Below the pieces are notes generated by a model that saw only the letters and a list, made by a program, of their open reading frames with translations, did not search any database and was not told where the DNA came from. Positions 8,631-15,891 of a DNA stretch of 30,957 nt are shown here, piece after piece. This DNA is from an uncultured Fibrobacter sp. GTDB lineage: Bacteria; Fibrobacterota; Fibrobacteria; Fibrobacterales; Fibrobacteraceae. The position numbers and the translations under genes are program-made. Location: positions 1 through 30,957 of the forward strand of contig CALATK010000302.1 of assembly GCA_937891805.1 (NCBI GenBank). Direction: 5' to 3'. The number at the start of each line of letters is the position of its first letter. Within the stretch, counting starts at the first letter, position 1.

Positions 8631-8676
8631 TAAGTTAAACGTTGTAAAATTTCTACCTTGAATGTTTAACAACTTA
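8631..8676. repeat. Imperfect inverted repeat just upstream of the FISUMP gene
   Basis: TAAGTTAAAC (8631-8640) mirrors GTTTAACAACTTA (8664-8676) apart from a 3-base bulge. It lies between the FISUMP start codon (8628) and the end of the preceding gene (8683). It could be an operator, a leader hairpin or a terminator without a T-run; the sequence does not decide. Confidence 0.45.
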
Positions 8677-8682
8677 CATCTT

Positions 8683-9447
8683 TTACTTGCGCTTGTATTT
8701 TTGATCTAGTTTTTTTTGAAGTTCTTTTAAATGCCAGCGTCCACGCCGGTCTTCGAGGAAGAAGTCTGTACGCACACCACGGGCAAGCCCCTTGTCGATA
8801 ATCTTCTGGGCTTCGTCATATCTTTTTTGGTCGAGGCGAAGTTCTGCTAAAAAGAAATAGTTGTAGAGGTCAGCGGGGTCTTGCTTTAAGGCCATATTCA
8901 GGTATTTATCGGCGAGTTCCTTGTCGGGCCACGAAAGGATAATGGGAATGTGGGGGAGCAGCTGGTGGGCGCGTCCGAGAACTTGGTAATTCTTAGTGGC
9001 GGTGGCTACATCGCGAACCTTGGCGGCCACGCCATCTTTTACGGCGGCGAGCGGATTTTTCTCGGCACCCCACATGGAAACTGATGCCGCGTAGATGTGG
9101 GCAATCTCCTTGTTTTTGGGGTATCGGTTATAGGCTTTTTCGCTGAGTTCTTTTAGGCTGTCGAGCTTGGCCTTGCGTTTGTTTTTTTCGAAGGGTACAA
9201 AACGGAAGGCAAAGTAGACGCTCTTGACCAAACCTTCGGTTGCTTTTTCTGCTACGGTGGAATCCTTTTGCGCCCGTTTGTAGGCGGCAATCATCAGGTC
9301 TGCGTTCTTCTTGTCGGCCTTGTCGCCCTTGGCACGTTCTGCGCGGGCCTTGTAGCAGGAATCCGCAAATGCCAAATCAGGATTTGCAAAGCTGCAAACC
9401 GTCCCGAGTAAGACGATTGTGAAGAACCGTACTAAGGAACATTGCAT
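8683..9447 (-). CDS. Exported helical-repeat (TPR-like) protein
   Basis: I do not recognise a specific family. The 254-residue product has a cleavable signal peptide (hydrophobic residues 8-20, likely cleavage after FADS-like region near 25-29) and a mature part made mostly of amphipathic helices. The stretch ADKYLNMALKQDPADLYNYFFLAELRLDQKRYDEAQKII in parts resembles tetratricopeptide repeats near residues 180-225. A segment at about 35-160 is rich in Lys and Ala and resembles the T component (TatT) of TRAP-associated proteins only loosely. It is likely periplasmic. It ends just before the inverted repeat upstream of the FISUMP gene. The upstream spacer is a repeat-like sequence (9448-9516). 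Confidence 0.7.
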   Translation of the reverse strand: MQCSLVRFFTIVLLGTVCSFANPDLAFADSCYKARAERAKGDKADKKNADLMIAAYKRAQKDSTVAEKATEGLVKSVYFAFRFVPFEKNKRKAKLDSLKELSEKAYNRYPKNKEIAHIYAASVSMWGAEKNPLAAVKDGVAAKVRDVATATKNYQVLGRAHQLLPHIPIILSWPDKELADKYLNMALKQDPADLYNYFFLAELRLDQKRYDEAQKIIDKGLARGVRTDFFLEDRRGRWHLKELQKKLDQKYKRK

Positions 9448-9503
9448 GCTTTTTACCTCGAACCTGGATACTTCCCCTATCGCCTTCGGCTCAAGGGCTC
9501 AGG

Positions 9504-9520
9504 ATGACGCGATGCGTCAT
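9504..9520. repeat. Hairpin overlapping the phosphofructokinase stop codon
   Basis: ATGACGC (9504-9510) and GCGTCAT (9514-9520) form a perfect 7-base stem with a 3-base loop. The right arm includes the pfk stop codon (9517-9519). On the minus strand it continues as CATCCTGAGCCC, a phrase I recognise as common in interspersed intergenic repeats of several phyla. There is no T-run, so a classical terminator is unlikely. Confidence 0.5.
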
Positions 9521-10863
9521 TTCCTTCCCTTGCCTTTTCCGGAGAAGTAGTCTTGCTGGCGGGTGGCTCCAAGAACGGCGTGCCATAGTGTCCCATTGGG
9601 ATTGATTTTCTTGCGTTCGTTGACGGCGTATTCTATAGGCACGTGGCTAAACTGTTCGTTCATGCTGCCCACTACCATGTCGGTCTTGCCCGCCATGCCT
9701 GCGTGCACGGCGCTTTCGGCCAGCTGGAAACAGAAGATGGCATCGGTTCCTTTGGCAGGAATGCTACGAACCATGTAGCTCGGGTCAAAGTACTTGATGT
9801 TGATTTCCTTGCCTACCTTATCAAAATGACTCTTGATTTCTCGGGTCAGGAATTCACCGATATCATTCTTTAGAATGTTGCCGCTGGCGTCTTTGCGTTC
9901 CGGCAAGCCCTTGAACAGCTCCTGTCCGGCACCTTCGGCCACGGCGATGACGGCATGGGTCTTGCCGCTGCTGTAGCGGCTTTCAAGAGCCTTGAAAAGT
10001 CCGTTCTCTCCCTCCAGCGTGAAGGGTACTTCGGGAATGAGGCAGAAGTTCACCACCGTGGTGGCGAGAGCCGCGTAGGCGGCGATAAATCCGGAGTCGC
10101 GACCCATGAGCTTTACCAGGCCAAGTCCGTTGAAAGCCCCGTTGGCTTCGTTGTGGGCGCTGGTAATGACGTCCGTGGCGCTGAGCACTGCAGTCTCAAA
10201 ACCGAAGGTGCGGTCAATCAGGTTCAGGTCGTTGTCGATGGTTTTCGGGATACCGATAACAGAAATGGGCTGACGACGCTTCTTGACTTCTTCGGCAATG
10301 GCGTGAGCACCCCGGAGGGTTCCGTCACCGCCGATACAGAAAAGCACATTGATGTTCAGTCGCATGAGGGTATCCACCATCACGGAGGGTTCCTGCATGC
10401 CGCGGGAACTCCCCAAGATAGTACCGCCATCATCCTGGATGGCATCTACCACGTCGGGGTTCAGCATGATAGGCGGATAGCCGTAGGCCGGGTTCAGCCC
10501 GCGGTAACCGTAGGGGATGCCGAAGATGTTGCGCACGCCGTAGTCGAACCACAGCACCTGTACAAGACCTTTGATGACGTTGTTCAGACCGGGGCAGAGA
10601 CCGCCGCAGGTCACGATGCCTGCACGGGTCCAGGCGGGGTCGTGGAAAATCGTTTCGCGGGGGCCTGCCGCTTCTAAGGAGGGGATCGCCTTCCCGCTAT
10701 CGACAAATTTTTTGATACGGTTCACGTCGGTGGTGAGGCTGATACGGTCGCCGTCGGAGACGAACTGCACGCCTTTCATGGGGGATTTCAGGGTTCCCGT
10801 TCCCACTGTTTCGATGGAGAGGTCGTATTGTTCCGGATTGTTGAGAATATCTTCTTGCGTCAT
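9517..10863 (-). CDS. 6-phosphofructokinase, plant/spirochaete-like long type
   Basis: Predicted glycolytic enzyme that phosphorylates fructose 6-phosphate. The 448-residue product carries CGGLCPGLN (86-94), GSSRG (151-155), GGDGT (178-182), PKTIDND (206-212) and MGRDSGFIA, then IPEVPF and IAVAEGAGQ. The combination of GGDGT, typical of ATP-dependent enzymes, with the Lys of PKTIDND, usual in pyrophosphate enzymes, is the pattern of plant and trypanosome ATP-PFKs and of the Treponema TP0108 type. ATP as donor is therefore inferred from the Gly after GGD, not proven. The N-terminal extension of about 80 residues before the first domain also fits the long type. A terminator lies only about 20 bases upstream of its ATG, so its promoter is unclear. 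Confidence 0.93.
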   Translation of the reverse strand: MTQEDILNNPEQYDLSIETVGTGTLKSPMKGVQFVSDGDRISLTTDVNRIKKFVDSGKAIPSLEAAGPRETIFHDPAWTRAGIVTCGGLCPGLNNVIKGLVQVLWFDYGVRNIFGIPYGYRGLNPAYGYPPIMLNPDVVDAIQDDGGTILGSSRGMQEPSVMVDTLMRLNINVLFCIGGDGTLRGAHAIAEEVKKRRQPISVIGIPKTIDNDLNLIDRTFGFETAVLSATDVITSAHNEANGAFNGLGLVKLMGRDSGFIAAYAALATTVVNFCLIPEVPFTLEGENGLFKALESRYSSGKTHAVIAVAEGAGQELFKGLPERKDASGNILKNDIGEFLTREIKSHFDKVGKEINIKYFDPSYMVRSIPAKGTDAIFCFQLAESAVHAGMAGKTDMVVGSMNEQFSHVPIEYAVNERKKINPNGTLWHAVLGATRQQDYFSGKGKGRK

Positions 10864-10876
10864 GCCTTAAAAATAC

Positions 10877-10903
10877 AAAAAAGATCCCCGATTAGGTCGG
10901 GAA
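10877..10903 (-). terminator. Intrinsic terminator between the kinase gene and pfk
   Basis: On the minus strand TTCCCGA and TCGGGGA (10897-10903 and 10885-10891) pair over seven positions around the 5-base loop CCTAA, followed by TC and six T (10877-10882). It would end the response regulator-kinase transcript. Because it stops about 14 bases before the pfk ATG (10863), it could also act as an attenuator in the pfk leader. Confidence 0.75.
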
Positions 10904-10920
10904 TGACATTTTTAGACCGT

Positions 10921-10962
10921 CAAACCCCTAGCCCCTAAATCCTAGATCCTATCCCCTATCCT
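10921..10962 (+). repeat. Six-unit heptanucleotide array (array B) touching the histidine kinase stop codon
   Basis: On the plus strand six consecutive heptamers run from 10921 to 10962, with types CAAACCC, CTAGCCC, CTAAATC, CTAGATC, CTATCCC and CTATCCT. The last base is shared with the kinase stop codon (10962-10964). A 24-base segment (10928-10951) is identical, in reverse orientation, to 15839-15862 in array C. Unlike arrays A and C, the C-rich strand here is opposite to the neighbouring genes. Confidence 0.88.
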
Positions 10963-12755
10963 CAAATCTCCAGCGGCGGGAAATGGATCTTGGTGCGGAG
11001 TCCCGGGTTCGCGTTTTCCATCTCGATTTTCATGTTGGTGAGGGTGCAGAGTTTTTTCACCATAGAAAGACCGATACCCGTTCCGCTTGTGCGGCGGGTC
11101 ATCTCGTTTTCGACGCGGTAGAATTCCTGGAACACCTTTTTCATTTCGGCGGGCGGAATGCCCGGACCGTAGTCGCGCACCGCCAGGTACACGTCGGTAT
11201 CCTTGATGCGGAGTTCGATGACAATCATCTTGTAGTCCGCATCCTTGGAGAACTTCAACGAGTTGTCCACCAAGTTCATCAATATTTGCATAATGGCGTC
11301 CCGGTCCATCATCAGGGTGATGTCCCGAACATCGGTGTCCGAAGAGACGGTGAGCTCGAAACCGTGCTTTTCTACGTTCTTGCTGTAGGTGGCCACAAAG
11401 TCGTCCAGCACGGCCTTGGGCCTGTCCTTGGCAAGCTGTACATTCCAACGGTCTCCATCCAGTTTGGACAAATTAAGAACATTCTGGATTAGGCGCGTAA
11501 GTCTGTCTGCCTCGCTGGCGATTTGGTTGTAGTACTTTTGTTTTTTCTCTTCGTTTGCCACCCAGGAGTTCTGCAACAGTTCGGCGTACATGCGGATAGA
11601 GGTCAACGGCGTTTTCAGCTCGTGACTCACTGCTGAAATAAAGTCCTGCCTTTTCTTGGCCAGGTTCAGTTCGCTTCGGGTCAGGCGGTAGATGGCCACG
11701 AGACCGCCGCCCAAGATGATAAGCACTACGGCTCCAAGGAAAATCAAGAAAGAACTACCCCTGGAATCATCCCTGTTTTTCATGTGCATTGTCAGAGAAA
11801 TCTTGTTGAGGGGCGGAATCAACTTGGTAGAGAAAATTTCTTGGGAATCATCGTGTGTGCCAAAAGAAAGCAATGTTCGCGGCCCGTCCTTGAATTCCAG
11901 CACCAAGTCTTTTTCGAGGGGGTAGAACTGGGTCTCGTTCTTGACCAGGCTATTCAGGTAGACTTTGGTGTCAACGATGTAGCCCTGGATATAGAGTTCG
12001 CTGCCCCTAGTCACGTTACGGAAGAAGACGATATAGTCGCTGTTGACTTTCGCCATGAAGGGTTCGATTTCCACTTCGAAATTGTAATTCACCGTAGAGG
12101 TGGTCAGACTGTCCATGTCCTGGGATTCTGCATCGAACGCGATGTTCTCTTTTTCCGACGTGGTTTCAAACCGGTGGGGCCTAGCGGTTTCTTCTTTTTC
12201 GCTGTGGCTTAGTTTGGGGTCTTGCTTGTAAATATGGTCAATGACCTTTTCCACGGAATCTCTAGGCTGGGCCATGGCTTCGATACCGCGGTTTTCAATA
12301 TTTAACTCGTCCAGAATGTTCTTGATTTTATTGCGGACTTCTTCACGGCGTAACCGTTCGCTTTGGGGAATCTGTTCCAAAAGGATTTCACCGAAACGGC
12401 CTTCGGGCAAGAACGGCGTGCGGAGCGTGTTGTCTGGGGTGAGCTGGAAATGCCCCACAAGGCCTGCATATTGGCTGGTGACGGGGTAGTCCACCAGTTC
12501 GGAGAGCGTGTTTTCTTCGCCACCGATGACCTGCACGGTTCGAATGAACCCGTATTCGGAGTAGGAACGTTTTTCTTCGACGGCCAGGTCGCGGGCAAGC
12601 CTCTGGTTTAACGTGTTGGCCACGAACATGGCATGCCCAGTGTAGAGCGAATTGGTACCTAGCTGCAACTGAGAATACGCCTGGTAAAGAAGAATTACCA
12701 GGGGTATCGTGATAACAACAAAGATGGAGGCGAAGATTACGTGGACTTTGTGCAT
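10962..12755 (-). CDS. Membrane sensor histidine kinase without HAMP domain
   Basis: Sensor of a two-component system. The 597-residue product has transmembrane helices at about 7-25 and 336-357 enclosing a large extracytoplasmic region (about 26-335) that I cannot assign to a known sensor fold. The cytoplasmic part has the H box FISAVSHELKTPLTSIR with phospho-accepting His378, the N box LMNLVDNSLKFS (Asn498), G1 DYGPGIP (528-534) and G2 TSGTGIGLS (556-564). Only about 13 residues separate the second helix from the H box, so there is no room for a HAMP linker. The start overlaps the end of the response regulator gene by 19 bases, a strong sign that the two form a pair. The stimulus is unknown. 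Confidence 0.93.
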   Translation of the reverse strand: MHKVHVIFASIFVVITIPLVILLYQAYSQLQLGTNSLYTGHAMFVANTLNQRLARDLAVEEKRSYSEYGFIRTVQVIGGEENTLSELVDYPVTSQYAGLVGHFQLTPDNTLRTPFLPEGRFGEILLEQIPQSERLRREEVRNKIKNILDELNIENRGIEAMAQPRDSVEKVIDHIYKQDPKLSHSEKEETARPHRFETTSEKENIAFDAESQDMDSLTTSTVNYNFEVEIEPFMAKVNSDYIVFFRNVTRGSELYIQGYIVDTKVYLNSLVKNETQFYPLEKDLVLEFKDGPRTLLSFGTHDDSQEIFSTKLIPPLNKISLTMHMKNRDDSRGSSFLIFLGAVVLIILGGGLVAIYRLTRSELNLAKKRQDFISAVSHELKTPLTSIRMYAELLQNSWVANEEKKQKYYNQIASEADRLTRLIQNVLNLSKLDGDRWNVQLAKDRPKAVLDDFVATYSKNVEKHGFELTVSSDTDVRDITLMMDRDAIMQILMNLVDNSLKFSKDADYKMIVIELRIKDTDVYLAVRDYGPGIPPAEMKKVFQEFYRVENEMTRRTSGTGIGLSMVKKLCTLTNMKIEMENANPGLRTKIHFPPLEI

Positions 12756-13465
12756 TCAGGCGTAGAACACATCTGGTAGCCTTCCCCGCGGAACGTTACC
12801 AGGAACTTCGGGTGGGAAGGGTCGTCTTCGATTTTCTTGCGGAGCTTGGTGATGTGGATATCTACGGTGCGGGTATCTACGGAATCGGCGTTCTCATAGC
12901 CCCAGACCTTGCGCAGCAGTTCGGAACGGGGAACGGCGTGATCGCGGTTGGTCCACAGGTATTCCAGAATTTCCACTTCTTTACGGGTGAAGGCGATTTC
13001 TTCGGTGCCACGGGTACCGCGGTATTCGCGGAAATCAATCTTCAGGTTGCCGGCTACCAACTTGCCTTCGTTTTCGGCGCTCTGGCGACTGCGGCGCAGC
13101 ACTGCCTCGATACGGGCCAGCAGCATGGGCACGGAGAACGGCTTGGGGATGTAATCGTCGGCTCCGTACTTGAGGCCGTTGATGATGTCCTCGTCGGAAT
13201 TCTTGGCAGAGAGGATAATGATGGGCGTGCTCCTGTCTTTTTCGCGAATCCTGTCGCAGACGGTAAAGCCGTCTATGCCAGGCAGCATCAGGTCCAGAAG
13301 GATTAATCCGTACTGGCCGGTCAAGGCTTCGGCAAGGCCTGTTTCGCCATCGGCGCAGTGCTTCACGTTGTAGCCGTTCAGTTCGCAAAGGTCTACAAGA
13401 CCCTCGGCGATGGCAATTTCGTCTTCGATAATGAGAATGCTTGTGTTGCTAGAGTTCTGGCTCAT
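12737..13465 (-). CDS. OmpR/PhoB-family response regulator
   Basis: Transcription regulator partner of the overlapping histidine kinase. The receiver domain (about 8-122) has the acidic pair EDE at 14-16, phospho-acceptor Asp58 in LILLDLMLPG and the Lys in YIPKPF. The C-terminal winged helix (about 140-238) shows FTRKEVEILEYLW, SELLRKVWGY and VDIHITKLRKKIEDD, typical of the OmpR/PhoB class, and the GEGYQM wing. The ATG at 13463-13465 (242 residues) is preceded by AAAGGA with six-base spacing; a TTG five codons upstream is less likely. It follows a beta-barrel-like gene by 23 bases and is probably transcribed with it. Confidence 0.94.
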   Translation of the reverse strand: MSQNSSNTSILIIEDEIAIAEGLVDLCELNGYNVKHCADGETGLAEALTGQYGLILLDLMLPGIDGFTVCDRIREKDRSTPIIILSAKNSDEDIINGLKYGADDYIPKPFSVPMLLARIEAVLRRSRQSAENEGKLVAGNLKIDFREYRGTRGTEEIAFTRKEVEILEYLWTNRDHAVPRSELLRKVWGYENADSVDTRTVDIHITKLRKKIEDDPSHPKFLVTFRGEGYQMCSTPECTKST

Positions 13466-13488
13466 CTTGATTCCTTTCAATTCAAATT

Positions 13489-14289
13489 CTAGAGGGCGAA
13501 TCCGCCACCCACTTCCAAGGTCATGTTGCCGGCGTCGACTTCCTTGGGATAGTCTCCGCCGAAATAGTACTTGAAGTTGGTGTAGACGGCGATGGGGATA
13601 ATGGGGAGCTTCCCGCGCATGCCCACCAGCACGTGACCGCCCACGCTGGTGTTCAGGCCTTCGTCTGCGGCCTTGTCCTGCACACGCTGCTTGAGGGTCT
13701 CTCCGAGGGTCTCAAGCTCCTTGGCCTTCTGCTGGAGGGCCTCGGGGTCAAGACCTTCCTTGTTGGCAACGCTCCTGACCATATCGGCAATGGCGGGTTC
13801 ATCAATGATGCCCTGCACGAAGCTCTGGTTCAAGACGAAGGTGTTCAGGTAGTAGGTGAAGCCGCCGCCAATGTAGGGCCGGATTATGGGAATAAAGGTG
13901 ATGGGATATGTTACGGAAATATCCAGGTTGCTGGCCACGAACTTGGGGTTCGCCTTGCCGAAGGGGGTACCGGCCAGCTCGATTTCTATGGGAATGGGGT
14001 CGGCGACGCCATCGACATAGAGGGCGGCGTCGTAGGAGCCGAACTGGATGTTGTAGGTAGCCTCGATATCGATGATGGGGAGGATGTCAATCCACAGCTT
14101 GAAACCGAAACCCTGCATGCCGCCGCTGAAGCCGTCATGGCCGAACTCTATACCTTCGGTTACGGGGGCGAACTCGCCGGCCTTCATCTTGGTGCCGAAT
14201 CCGGGGGCGTAGTGGCCACCGATACCGATAATAGCGAAGGACTGGGTGGCGAGCAGGGCCGCCGCTGCAAGAATGACTTTGAAATTCAT
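13489..14289 (-). CDS. Predicted outer-membrane beta-barrel-like protein
   Basis: The 266-residue product begins MNFKVILAAAALLATQSFA, a clear signal peptide with cleavage after SFA, and continues with Gly- and aromatic-rich alternating segments (for example PYIGGGFTYYLN and TNFKYYFGG) and a C-terminal VGGGFAL, the look of an outer-membrane beta barrel. An acidic and Lys-rich helical insert lies at about 170-215. The ATG at 14287-14289 has GAGGAA at the right distance; a longer frame from 14373 lacks one. A TATATT box lies at 14322-14327 on the minus strand. It directly precedes the response regulator and kinase, so it may be part of the sensed or regulated system. No specific family is recognised. 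Confidence 0.75.
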   Translation of the reverse strand: MNFKVILAAAALLATQSFAIIGIGGHYAPGFGTKMKAGEFAPVTEGIEFGHDGFSGGMQGFGFKLWIDILPIIDIEATYNIQFGSYDAALYVDGVADPIPIEIELAGTPFGKANPKFVASNLDISVTYPITFIPIIRPYIGGGFTYYLNTFVLNQSFVQGIIDEPAIADMVRSVANKEGLDPEALQQKAKELETLGETLKQRVQDKAADEGLNTSVGGHVLVGMRGKLPIIPIAVYTNFKYYFGGDYPKEVDAGNMTLEVGGGFAL

Positions 14290-14360
14290 AGTGATTCCTC
14301 GTTGAAGCTTTACAATGAAACAATATAAATTTTTGTCGGGCGTGCAGGTTGAAACAAACG

Positions 14361-14383
14361 AAAAAGCCCGCATTTTGCGGACT
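14361..14383 (-). terminator. Intrinsic terminator of the COG3014-like gene
   Basis: On the minus strand AGTCCGCA and TGCGGGCT (14376-14383 and 14365-14372) pair over eight positions with one G-U around a 3-base loop, followed by T residues to 14361. It lies 33 bases after the stop codon of the lipoprotein gene at 14416. Confidence 0.85.
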
Positions 14384-14415
14384 TTTCATCGGCGGTTTGC
14401 ACTTGTGCAGCCCCG

Positions 14416-15810
14416 CTACTTGATGGCCGGAACGATCAGTAGCACTTTCTGGCCCTTGCGCACCGCAATCCGGTCGAACTTGTACACGCCTACGGTCTCT
14501 CCGTGGGGGCCTATGGCCGCCACGTTCACGTCATGACTACCCGGCTCTACCGGTATGCGGGTCATGTGAAAAGAATTAGGCAAGAACAGTCCTACCCGCA
14601 GGTCGGCCTGTTCCAGCTGGGTCTGGCCCACGTCTACCGCGATGTTTTTCAGCAGGTCAAAAATGCCGTTGCCGGTGTTGGTGGCCTCCTTGGCCTTCTG
14701 GGCGGCAATAGTCCGCAGAATCACGCGGACCGCCGTGCGGGTGATGACGGTGTTCCGCTCGTCGTCCATGTTCTGCCGGAGTTCCTGGTCCACGTCCATG
14801 ACCTTCTCGGGCTTGATGCGGGTCTTGCCGTCAAGCGATACTTCGAACTGGTTTACGCGGCTCTTGTACTTGCGGACTTCGGGCAGGGCAAACCCGATGT
14901 GGAAGGTCTCGCTTCCGGCGCCGGGCACGGGAGGCGCCACCAGCGTAAAGGACATCTGCCTGCCGGTCTCGCCATCCTTGTAGTACAGGTTCATGGCGCC
15001 TGCGCTCACGAAGGTTCCCGACAGGTACATCTCACCGAGGATGGGGCTGTGACCCGCATAGCCCAGCACGATGATTTCTTGCCCCTGCTCGTGCACGGCG
15101 GTGGCCTTGGGCGTAGCTGGTAGTTCCGGCTTTTTCAGGGCACGGATTTCGTCTTCCCTTTCGGCACGGCGCAGGCTTTCGGTGGCGAACTCGAAGAACT
15201 CCTTCGGGAGCCCCATCTTGCCTTCGTCGTAGGCCTTGATGGCCTTCACATAGGCGATGGCCGCCTCGTCGTTGTCGCCGTCCAGCTCATAGACCAGGGC
15301 TTGCAAATAACGCAGGTAGCCGTTGTCGTTTACTTTGTCCTTATCCTTCTGGTACAGGGCGTTCATGGCAATCTGGGAACGCTTGACTTCTACCAAAGCG
15401 CCGTCGATATCCATCTTGGCCAGGTAGTTCAGAATCTGGTACTGGTACAGGGTCAAGAGCTCGAAGGGCCTTGCACGGTAGGGGCGGGGGTTGTCATTGG
15501 GGACAATGGCCGCCGCCTCGTTGGTCACGGACTTGGTGTAAAGATCCTCGTAAATCTTTTCGGCCTGGGCCAGGTTCTTGATACTTTCGTCAAAATTACG
15601 GTTGTAGTGGTGGAGGATTCCCAGGTCGTAGTAGTACAGGAACTCGCTGTTGCTTCCGTAAAGGTCGTCCTTCTCCTCTTTCACCTCGGCGATGGTGGCC
15701 TCGAAGCCTTTCTTTTCTAACGTCGGGGCAAGAGTCTCGTAACGCGTCATGGACTTGTTGGCACATGACGTTAAGAGGAATGCAATTAGCAGAAGGAGGA
15801 GACGTTTCAT
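14416..15810 (-). CDS. COG3014-like lipoprotein with TPR-like N-terminal half
   Basis: The 464-residue product has a lipoprotein signal with lipidated Cys16 (LLTSC). Residues about 40-225 are helical repeats of TPR type (for example YYDLGILHHYNRNFDESIKNL), followed by a beta-rich domain from about 245 that includes GQEIIVLGYAGHSP and ends in FDRIAVRKGQKVLLIVP. This two-part plan matches the uncharacterised COG3014 family, often found next to LpoB-type genes. It lies downstream of the LpoB-like gene in the same direction, separated by heptanucleotide array C, and ends in its own terminator. A role in outer-membrane or peptidoglycan assembly is inferred from the neighbourhood only. Confidence 0.8.
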   Translation of the reverse strand: MKRLLLLLIAFLLTSCANKSMTRYETLAPTLEKKGFEATIAEVKEEKDDLYGSNSEFLYYYDLGILHHYNRNFDESIKNLAQAEKIYEDLYTKSVTNEAAAIVPNDNPRPYRARPFELLTLYQYQILNYLAKMDIDGALVEVKRSQIAMNALYQKDKDKVNDNGYLRYLQALVYELDGDNDEAAIAYVKAIKAYDEGKMGLPKEFFEFATESLRRAEREDEIRALKKPELPATPKATAVHEQGQEIIVLGYAGHSPILGEMYLSGTFVSAGAMNLYYKDGETGRQMSFTLVAPPVPGAGSETFHIGFALPEVRKYKSRVNQFEVSLDGKTRIKPEKVMDVDQELRQNMDDERNTVITRTAVRVILRTIAAQKAKEATNTGNGIFDLLKNIAVDVGQTQLEQADLRVGLFLPNSFHMTRIPVEPGSHDVNVAAIGPHGETVGVYKFDRIAVRKGQKVLLIVPAIK

Positions 15811-15834
15811 AGGAATGAGGTAGTCGGATAAAAG

Positions 15835-15890
15835 GGGTTAGGATCTAGGATTTAGGGGCTAGTCTCTAGCCCCTAGCCACTAGTCTCTCA
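15835..15890 (-). repeat. Eight-unit heptanucleotide array (array C) with central palindrome
   Basis: On the minus strand eight heptamers follow the LpoB-like stop codon after one base: TGAGAGA, then seven that begin with CTA (types CTAGTGG, CTAGGGG, CTAGAGA, CTAGCCC, CTAAATC, CTAGATC, CTAACCC). The array changes from G-rich to C-rich in the middle, so 15853-15862 and 15866-15875 form a perfect 10-base stem with a 3-base loop. The half nearest the downstream gene repeats 24 bases of array B exactly. Confidence 0.9.
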
Positions 15891-15891
15891 A

